A stretch of 10,500 bases of DNA, from positions 1 to 10,500 of the forward strand of contig JAJYKO010000111.1 in the NCBI GenBank assembly GCA_021788565.1, given 5' to 3'. The first letter of the stretch is position 1; each line of letters begins with the position of its first letter. Below the pieces are notes generated by a model. The model had not been told where the DNA came from, did no database searches, and saw only the letters and a program-made list of their open reading frames with translations. This document shows, in pieces, positions 6,137 to 10,500 of this stretch. The translations under genes and the position numbers were made by a program. The stretch comes from Chloroflexota bacterium (lineage in GTDB: Bacteria > Chloroflexota > UBA6077).

Positions 6137-7303
6137 GTGGCAAGACCGCTTTCCACCAGGATAACAGGCATGGCCGGCTCCGCCACCGTTCAGGTCATGA
6201 ACAAGGCCCGTGCCCTGAAGCGGCAGGGGATTGACATAATGGACCTCGGGGGCGGCGATCCCGACTTCGATACGCCTGATCACATCCAGAACGCCGCTAC
6301 TGAGTCGATGCGTTCCGGCAACACCCACTACGTGGCCAGCTCTGGCATCCCAGAACTGCGGAAGGCCATCGCCAACAAGCTGATGAAGGACAACAGCGTG
6401 GAGGTTGACTCCGACAAGGGGGTCATAGTGACGCCCGGTGGCAAGCTCGCCCTCTACCAGATCGCGATGACCCTCATCAACGAGGGGGACGAGGTGATCT
6501 TGCCCGAGCCCGCGTGGGTCACCTACCGGCCCGTGATTGAGCTTGCCGGTGGAACCGTCGTGCCGCTGAACCTGACGGCCGAGAACGGCTTCTCCATCAC
6601 CGCCGAGGCGCTGAATTCGCGCATCACTCCCCGGACGAAGGCGATTTTCCTGAACTCACCCTCCAACCCGACCGGCAAGGTGCTCACCCGTGGCGAACTG
6701 GAGACGATTGCGGCGGTGGCCAAGGCCAACGATCTCTACGTCGTCGCCGACGACATGTACGAGAAGATTATCTTCGATGGTCGCGAGCACATCTGTATCG
6801 CGAGCCTGCCCGGGATGCTGGAGCGAACCATCATCGTGAATGGCCACTCCAAGGCATACGCCATGACGGGCTGGCGGCTGGGTTGGCTGGCCGGGCCGGT
6901 GGAGATAGTGAGGGAGATTGCCAAGGTTCAGGAGCAAACGGCGACCTGCGCCGCGTCCTTCACCCAGGTAGCGGGCGTCGCCGCGCTGGAGGGACCGCAG
7001 GAGCCTGTCTACAGGATGACCGCGGAGTACGAGCGGCGGCGCAACTTCTTCGTGGACATGTTGAACGACATCCCACACGTCAGCTGTTTCAAGCCGGAGG
7101 GCGCCTTCTACGCCTTCCCGAAGTTCGACCTGGGGCTGAACTCCATACAGTTGGCGGACATGCTTTTGGAGAGGGCTCGAGTGGCGGGGACGCCCGGCTC
7201 GGCCTTCGGCGAGGCCGGGGACGGCCACGTGCGGTTCTCCTTCGCGTCCGCGCCCGAGGTGCTGGAGACGGCCGCGCTGCGCATCAAGGAGATGCTGAGC
7301 TAG
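6137..7303 (+). CDS. PLP-dependent class I/II aminotransferase (aspartate aminotransferase-like)
   Basis: This 388-residue cytoplasmic enzyme of fold type I transfers an amino group between an amino acid and a 2-oxo acid. Signatures: LGGGDPDFDTPDHI (near 37-50, the substrate-side loop, with GGGDPDFDTP where most relatives have GEPDFDTP), Gly-Gly-Lys at 101-103 near the cofactor phosphate, SNPTG (176-180, Asn177 contacting PLP), ADDMYEK (Asp205, Tyr208), and HSKAYAMTGWRLGW with the Schiff-base Lys239. Arg366 in HVRFSFA binds the substrate carboxylate. The GTG start is fixed by AGGAGGT six bases upstream (6124-6130). It resembles the subgroup I-beta/gamma aspartate aminotransferases; exact amino-acid specificity cannot be read. 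It sits alone, with its own strong ribosome binding site, upstream of the cobalamin riboswitch. Confidence 0.9.
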   Translation: MARPLSTRITGMAGSATVQVMNKARALKRQGIDIMDLGGGDPDFDTPDHIQNAATESMRSGNTHYVASSGIPELRKAIANKLMKDNSVEVDSDKGVIVTPGGKLALYQIAMTLINEGDEVILPEPAWVTYRPVIELAGGTVVPLNLTAENGFSITAEALNSRITPRTKAIFLNSPSNPTGKVLTRGELETIAAVAKANDLYVVADDMYEKIIFDGREHICIASLPGMLERTIIVNGHSKAYAMTGWRLGWLAGPVEIVREIAKVQEQTATCAASFTQVAGVAALEGPQEPVYRMTAEYERRRNFFVDMLNDIPHVSCFKPEGAFYAFPKFDLGLNSIQLADMLLERARVAGTPGSAFGEAGDGHVRFSFASAPEVLETAALRIKEMLS

Positions 7304-7307
7304 GCGA

Positions 7308-7326
7308 GCAAGAAACCGGTTCTTGC
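7308..7326 (+). terminator. hairpin after the aminotransferase gene
   Basis: GCAAGAA (7308-7314) and TTCTTGC (7320-7326) pair around a 5-nt loop, starting 5 nt after the stop codon. It has no T-run behind it and ends one base before the -35 hexamer of the next promoter. It may be a weak terminator that insulates the cobalamin operon, or a protein-binding palindrome. Confidence 0.4.
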
Positions 7327-7327
7327 C

Positions 7328-7357
7328 TTGACAGCCGTCTTGCCGGACTGATAGAGT
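7328..7357 (+). promoter_or_regulatory. predicted promoter of the cobalamin operon
   Basis: A perfect TTGACA (7328-7333) is followed after 18 nt by TAGAGT (7352-7357), which is preceded by TGA, an extended -10 arrangement. Transcription would start about 7364, a few bases before the riboswitch. The -10 is only four of six, so the -35 and the TGn element probably carry it. Confidence 0.55.
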
Positions 7358-7374
7358 GACCCGCAACTGAATAT

Positions 7375-7491
7375 GGGTGGCGGTGCCCTCGCCGAAAGGC
7401 TGGGCTGAAATGGGAAATCCGGTGTGAGGCCGGCGCTGTCCCGCAACTGTGACTGATCTTAGCATCAGAAGCCAGGAACCTGCCGCTACCC
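7375..7491 (+). promoter_or_regulatory. cobalamin (adenosylcobalamin-type) riboswitch
   Basis: The B12 box AGCCAGGAACCTGCC (7470-7484) is present. The upstream core elements are GGGAAATCCGGTG, then GAGGCCGG, then GCTGTCCCGCAACTGTGA (about 7412-7453), in the order and spacing of the family. Closing stem P1 is visible: GGGTGGCGG (7375-7383) pairs with CCGCTACCC (7483-7491) over 9 bp with one G-U. A small GCC-GAAA-GGC hairpin (7391-7400) is a peripheral element. At about 117 nt it is a compact member. It binds cobalamin and lowers expression of the downstream uptake and synthesis genes when the vitamin is plentiful. A promoter lies directly upstream and a terminator downstream. Confidence 0.93.
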
Positions 7492-7551
7492 CGGTGCCGC
7501 GGACCTCCGTGAGAGAGGGCACAGGCAGGGTCGCCATCCAGGCGGGCCCGT

Positions 7552-7592
7552 CCCCTTGTCATCGACTCGAAGAGGCAAGGGGTTTCGTTTTT
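7552..7592 (+). terminator. intrinsic terminator, riboswitch expression platform
   Basis: CCCCTTG (7552-7558) pairs with CAAGGGG (7576-7582) around a 17-nt loop and is followed by TTTCGTTTTT (7583-7592). It lies 60 nt after the riboswitch core and about 50 nt before the first gene. This fits ligand-induced transcription termination. GTGCC (7494-7498) can pair with GGCAC (7518-7522) in between and may be part of the switching structure. Confidence 0.75.
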
Positions 7593-7641
7593 CCTGTATA
7601 TTCGGGGCGCGGCACAGCAGAATCACCCGCGGAGGTGGAGT

Positions 7642-8157
7642 GTGCGCCTGGTTGCCCCGGCCATTTTGGCCGTCACGGTCCCGATTTCTATGGCCTGTTC
7701 CTCGGTTCCGGCTGCACCTCTCGCGCCAACCGTCGCGCTTACTCCTTCGGCCGCTCCAACCATAGCCTCGTCCGGCACAGCGACCGCTTCCACCTTTCCG
7801 CTCACCATGACGGACGACGCCGGCCGTGATGTAACCATCCCGAAGCCGCCCCAGAGGATCATATCCCTCTCCTCCAGCAACACCGAGATCCTCTTTGCCC
7901 TCGGCCTTGAGAGCAGGGTGGTGGGTGTAGATCAGTACTCGAACTACCCGCCATCAGCCAAGAGCAAGCCAACGGTGGGAGATTTCGCCAACCCGGACCT
8001 GGAGAAGATAGTTGCCCTGAAGCCCAACCTCATCCTGGCCGATCCCTACCTGGTCAGGGGGGCGGGAGGGGCCAGACTGGGGGCGATCATCGCGATAGCG
8101 GCTCCGCTGCCGCCCGGCCGGCGATTGGCGGCGCCAACCTTCGATCGTGGCCAGTAG
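7642..8157 (+). CDS. btuF: truncated BtuF-like cobalamin-binding lipoprotein with aberrant C-terminus
   Basis: The start is a GTG with GGAGG six bases upstream. Residues 1-19 look like a lipoprotein signal (hydrophobic stretch, then SMAC with Cys19), followed by a Thr/Ala/Pro/Ser-rich linker to about 52. Residues 57-137 match the first lobe of BtuF/FecB-type binding proteins: DDAGRDVTIPKPPQRIISLSSSNTEILFALGLESRVVGV, then NYPPSAKSKPTVGDF and NPDLEKIVALKPNLILAD. Family members are about 280-350 residues; here recognisable sequence stops near residue 137, and the frame ends after 34 more residues unlike BtuF. The second ligand-binding lobe is therefore missing and the protein is probably non-functional. 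Permease and ATPase genes (btuC, btuD) do not follow; cobS starts 9 nt later. The position behind a B12 riboswitch supports the BtuF assignment. A true deletion or a misassembly would both explain it. Confidence 0.78.
   Translation: MRLVAPAILAVTVPISMACSSVPAAPLAPTVALTPSAAPTIASSGTATASTFPLTMTDDAGRDVTIPKPPQRIISLSSSNTEILFALGLESRVVGVDQYSNYPPSAKSKPTVGDFANPDLEKIVALKPNLILADPYLVRGAGGARLGAIIAIAAPLPPGRRLAAPTFDRGQ
8057..8083 (+). other. G-quadruplex-like motif at the btuF breakpoint
   Basis: Four G-runs of 6, 3, 4 and 5 bases are separated by loops of 1, 1 and 7 nt, meeting the usual G3+N1-7 pattern. The motif lies exactly where similarity to the btuF product ends. Whether it folds is not known; such runs are also prone to sequencing and assembly error. 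Confidence 0.6.
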
Positions 8158-8166
8158 GAAGGGAAG

Positions 8167-8970
8167 ATGAGCGTCGTGGAGACCCCCGAGCGGCAGGAGA
8201 AGAAGGCGGGTCTGTTGGTGCAGCTGCTGGTTGCACCTTTGTTGGCCCTCAGCTTCTTGACAGTGCTTCCGGTCCCGGTCCCCGGCTCCCCCGGACGGCT
8301 TTCCATGGGGTGGGCTGTGGCCTGCTTTCCACTGGCAGGGGCTTTGATCGGTCTTGGTCTTGCCGGCATGGACTATCTGTTGAGTCCCTGGTTTCCCCCC
8401 GGGGTGGAGGCGGCGCTGCTGCTGGCGGCCCTGCTGGCGGTGACCGGCGCCCTGCACCTGGACGGGTTCATGGACAGCTTCGACGGGGTCTTTGGCGGCA
8501 AGGATCCGGCCAGCCGCCGGACCATCATGAAGGACAGTCGCGTCGGGAGCTTCGGCATCGCGGCAGCCGCCTCGGCGCTTTTGATGGAGTACGGGAGTCT
8601 GGCCTCGTTGCCGGCCGGCAGCAGGGCCGAGGTGTTGATCCTCGCTGTGGCCCTCTCCCGGTGGGCGATGGTGGCGATCATGTGGTTCTTTCCTGCCGCG
8701 GGGTCGACTGGACTGGCGGCGGGGATGAAGCCGGAGATTCATCGGGTGCACGTGGTCGTGGCGACGCTGCTGGCCGTGGCTATCGCGGCGGGGGTCTCGG
8801 GATGGGCCGGCGAAGTCATGATGGCGTTGAGCGGTCTGATGGTATTGCTGGTGGGCCGGCTGATGGTGGCGAAGCTGGGCGGCATCACCGGCGACAGCTG
8901 CGGCGCCGTGGGGCAGTTGGTGGAGGTACTGGTGCTGGTGGCCAGCGTTGCCCTTGTACGTCAGGTTTGA
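8167..8970 (+). CDS. cobS: adenosylcobinamide-GDP ribazoletransferase (cobalamin synthase) CobS
   Basis: This integral membrane enzyme joins adenosylcobinamide-GDP to alpha-ribazole (or its phosphate), the last step of nucleotide loop assembly. At 267 residues it is normal length. Motifs: TGALHLDGFMDSFDGV (93-108) with the metal-binding acidic residues of the family, IMKDSRVGSFG (120-130), SRW (164-166), and GGITGDSCGAVGQLVE (238-253), the conserved C-terminal GD block. Several hydrophobic segments lie between. The first 15 or so residues are a charged, soluble extension. The start ATG has an AGGAAGGGA purine run immediately upstream. It is the second gene behind the cobalamin riboswitch, 9 nt after the btuF remnant. 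Its stop codon directly abuts a repeat. Confidence 0.94.
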   Translation: MSVVETPERQEKKAGLLVQLLVAPLLALSFLTVLPVPVPGSPGRLSMGWAVACFPLAGALIGLGLAGMDYLLSPWFPPGVEAALLLAALLAVTGALHLDGFMDSFDGVFGGKDPASRRTIMKDSRVGSFGIAAAASALLMEYGSLASLPAGSRAEVLILAVALSRWAMVAIMWFFPAAGSTGLAAGMKPEIHRVHVVVATLLAVAIAAGVSGWAGEVMMALSGLMVLLVGRLMVAKLGGITGDSCGAVGQLVEVLVLVASVALVRQV

Positions 8971-9097
8971 ACCACGGAGACACGGAGAGCATGGAGGCAA
9001 TTACTTGTCTGGTCATCGAGGGCCGTGCGGTGCGAATAGGCTTGGGAAATCAACGTCCAGAACGTTCGTGTCTCCGTGTCCTGTGTGCCTCCGTGGT
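8971..9097. repeat. inverted repeat element of the ACCACGGAG type between cobS and cbiB
   Basis: ACCACGGAG (8971-8979) and ACACGGAGA (8980-8988) on the left are mirrored by TCTCCGTGT (9071-9079) and CTCCGTGGT (9089-9097) on the right. Both 9-bp pairs are perfect; the right arm has an extra 9 nt (CCTGTGTGC) between them. The 82-nt centre holds no open gene. Sequences of this kind (accacggagacacggag ... tccgtggt) recur between genes in many environmental bacterial genomes. It begins at the base after the cobS stop. Confidence 0.72.
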
Positions 9098-9132
9098 GGA
9101 AATGTTCCCGCCCCGCTGTATAGGCTGATTTC

Positions 9133-10062
9133 ATGAGTTCTACACGCACGAAGGTGATATTGCTGGCCGTTGGACTGGACCTGCTCATGGGAGAACCCGA
9201 CGAGCGGTGGCACCCGGTCGTCTGGATGGGAAGGATTGCGGGGAGGCTGGAGCGGGCGGCACCCGGGAAAGGCGCGTGGAGGCAGCTCGCCTACGGGGCC
9301 TTGGTAGAGGCCCTCTGCCTCACGGTCGCTGCTTTTCCCGCGTGGTTGGCCGAGCGCTTCCTTCCGAGAGGGGTGGTGGGCCTCTTCACCGCTGCCCTGC
9401 TTCTGAAGCCGGTCTTCGCAGCCCGCGCCCTGTTCCAGCACACGGCGAGCGTCGAGCAGGAGTTGAGACGTGGGGATCTGGTTCGGGCACGAGAAGCGGT
9501 GGGGCAGATAGTGAGCCGGGACGTGACGACCCTCGACGAGGCGGGAGTGGCCGCCGCGGCGGTGGAGTCGCTTGCCGAGAACGCGTCAGACTCGGTAGTG
9601 GCGCCCATCTTCTACTATGCCATCTTTGGCCTGCCGGGGGCGTACCTTTACCGAATGGCCAACACCCTGGACGCGATGCTGGGCTACCGAGGGCGGTACG
9701 AGTACCTGGGCAAGGTGGCGGCGCGGCTGGACGACGTCCTCAATGTCGTCCCGTCACGGCTGACGGCCCTGGCAACTGTGGTCGCCAGCCGGACCGCCGG
9801 GGGATCCCTGGGTGGCGCCTGGCGCACCGCGCTTCGGGACTCCGCGCGCACCGCGAGCCCCAACGCGGGCTGGCCCATGGCTGCTGCCGCCGGAGCCCTG
9901 GGGCTGCGACTGGAGAAAGTGGGCTACTACGTTCTCAATCCCGGGGGCCGGCCGCCGCACGCCGGCGATGTGGCCAGGGCCAGGCGAGTGGTGACCGCCA
10001 GCCTGGTCGCGGCCCTCCTCGGCATCCTGCTGGTATCGGGGAGGCAGAAACGTGGCGATTAG
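9133..10062 (+). CDS. cbiB: adenosylcobinamide-phosphate synthase CbiB
   Basis: This 309-residue membrane enzyme attaches (R)-1-amino-2-propanol O-phosphate (or aminopropanol) to adenosylcobyric acid, giving adenosylcobinamide (phosphate). Signatures: LDLLMGEPDERWHPVVWMGR (15-34), the N-terminal motif of the family; VGQIVSRDVTTLDE (123-136); ESLAENASDSVVAPIFYYAI (145-164); MANTLDAMLGYR (175-186); LDDVLNVVPSRL (199-210); and SPNAGWPMAA (242-251). Several hydrophobic helices are present. Length is typical. ATG 9133 has only a weak AGG eight bases upstream, after a repeat-filled gap, so expression may rely on readthrough from cobS. The stop overlaps the next gene by 11 nt. Confidence 0.94.
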   Translation: MSSTRTKVILLAVGLDLLMGEPDERWHPVVWMGRIAGRLERAAPGKGAWRQLAYGALVEALCLTVAAFPAWLAERFLPRGVVGLFTAALLLKPVFAARALFQHTASVEQELRRGDLVRAREAVGQIVSRDVTTLDEAGVAAAAVESLAENASDSVVAPIFYYAIFGLPGAYLYRMANTLDAMLGYRGRYEYLGKVAARLDDVLNVVPSRLTALATVVASRTAGGSLGGAWRTALRDSARTASPNAGWPMAAAAGALGLRLEKVGYYVLNPGGRPPHAGDVARARRVVTASLVAALLGILLVSGRQKRGD

Positions 10063-10500
10063 GCCGAGGCAGCACCTTCAGCAGATCTCGCCCTGCCCCC
10101 ACGGTTCCCTCTCCTACCGCGAACGTATGGAGAAGGGGTTAACTGGGAAAGGCGTACTGGACTTCAGCGCCAGCTGCAATCCGCTCGGCACGTCTCCAAG
10201 AGTGTTGGAAGCTCTGAAGGGCGTGGACCTATCCCACTATCCGGACGACGAGGCCCTCGAGTTGCGACAGGCTCTGGCCCAGGCCATCAAGGCGGATGTC
10301 TCCTGGGTGGCCGTGGGGAACGGCTCCGTGGACCTCATCTACCAGCTGGCGTCGGCCTACCTGGGGCCAGCGGACAGGGCTCTTGTGGTGGGTCCGGCCT
10401 TTGGCGAGTACGCGCGGGCCTGCCGGGTTGCCGGGGCGACGGTGATGGAGATACGGGCTGCCGAAGAGACGGGCTTCCAGCCGGACATCGAGGCTGTGAG
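10052..10500 (+). CDS. cobD: threonine-phosphate decarboxylase / histidinol-phosphate aminotransferase-like CobD (partial, 3' end outside window)
   Basis: The frame opens with GTG 10052, overlapping the end of cbiB by 11 nt, with GGGGAGG seven bases upstream, and runs off the window after 149 codons. The sequence fits the PLP-dependent CobD/CobC group: CPHGSLSYRE (15-24), VLDFSASCNPLGTSP (35-49, usually DFS-x-x-x-NP-x-G), HYPDDEALELRQALA (62-76), VGNGSVDLIYQLA (88-100) and VGPAFGEYARAC (113-124). CobD decarboxylates L-threonine O-3-phosphate to aminopropanol phosphate, the substrate of CbiB, and the overlap with cbiB supports this role. The catalytic lysine would lie beyond the window. A plain histidinol-phosphate aminotransferase is the alternative, less likely in this context. 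Confidence 0.87.
   Translation, partial: MAIRPRQHLQQISPCPHGSLSYRERMEKGLTGKGVLDFSASCNPLGTSPRVLEALKGVDLSHYPDDEALELRQALAQAIKADVSWVAVGNGSVDLIYQLASAYLGPADRALVVGPAFGEYARACRVAGATVMEIRAAEETGFQPDIEAV

Noticed and set aside
6656..7537. Long minus-strand frame of 293 codons opposite the aminotransferase
   Set aside because: It is the complement of a gene with clear PLP motifs and extends across the riboswitch. Its composition (Arg, Gly, His, Pro-rich) is typical of high-GC antisense frames.
7954..9000. Long minus-strand frame of 348 codons opposite cobS
   Set aside because: It is antisense to cobS and the btuF remnant, rich in Gln, His, Arg and Gly, with no recognisable domain. High G+C accounts for its length.
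9207..10142. Plus-strand frame of 311 codons overlapping cbiB in another frame
   Set aside because: cbiB carries all family motifs in its own frame, while this one is Arg/Gly-rich without similarity to known proteins. The start of cobD also crosses it.

Overview
The window is bacterial chromosome with roughly 60% G+C, dense coding, GTG and TTG starts, and sigma-70-type promoters. The genes recognised include NrdR, a BldC/excisionase-type small helix-turn-helix protein, and a cobalamin riboswitch ahead of a btuF-cobS-cbiB-cobD block. Together these fit Chloroflexota; the cobalamin block resembles the salvage and nucleotide-loop clusters of Dehalococcoidia. That placement is inference from gene content and not a measured similarity.

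Left half, minus strand (126-5413). The order in the direction of transcription is nrdR (a TTG start behind a clear TTGACA-N17-TAAGAT promoter), a CPBP-family intramembrane protease 4 nt later, a soluble GAF-GAF-PAS histidine kinase, an ArsB-like anion permease, and a universal stress protein whose start codon overlaps the permease stop (ATGA). An imperfect long hairpin built from ACAGGAT repeat units separates the kinase from the permease, and a 15-nt copy of the same word follows the stress-protein gene. Bases 1-107 hold no gene that I can support.

Middle. The stretch 5414-5719 is a divergent regulatory region of about 306 bases without a gene. It holds the nrdR promoter embedded in two palindromes, and a plus-strand promoter (TTGCAT-N17-TATGAT) for a 62-residue helix-turn-helix protein. 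After a 228-base gap with hairpins but no convincing promoter comes a class I/II aminotransferase (6137-7303) with an excellent ribosome binding site.

Right half, plus strand (7328-10500). A promoter leads straight into a cobalamin riboswitch (core 7375-7491) followed by an intrinsic terminator (7552-7592). This looks like a transcriptional off-switch for a cobalamin operon: a btuF-like lipoprotein truncated to 171 residues, cobS, cbiB, and a cobD/cobC-type PLP enzyme cut by the window edge. CbiB attaches aminopropanol (phosphate) to the corrin ring, CobD-type decarboxylases supply that aminopropanol phosphate, and CobS joins the lower ligand.

The most unusual point is the btuF remnant. Its recognisable sequence stops at a G-quadruplex-like run, and it ends in a short tail that faintly resembles the C-terminus of CobT. 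The permease and ATPase genes expected next (btuC, btuD) are absent. I see no defence system, phage, CRISPR array, tRNA or rRNA. Apart from the btuF junction, the repeats and the palindromic promoter region, the window is largely ordinary housekeeping and cobalamin metabolism.
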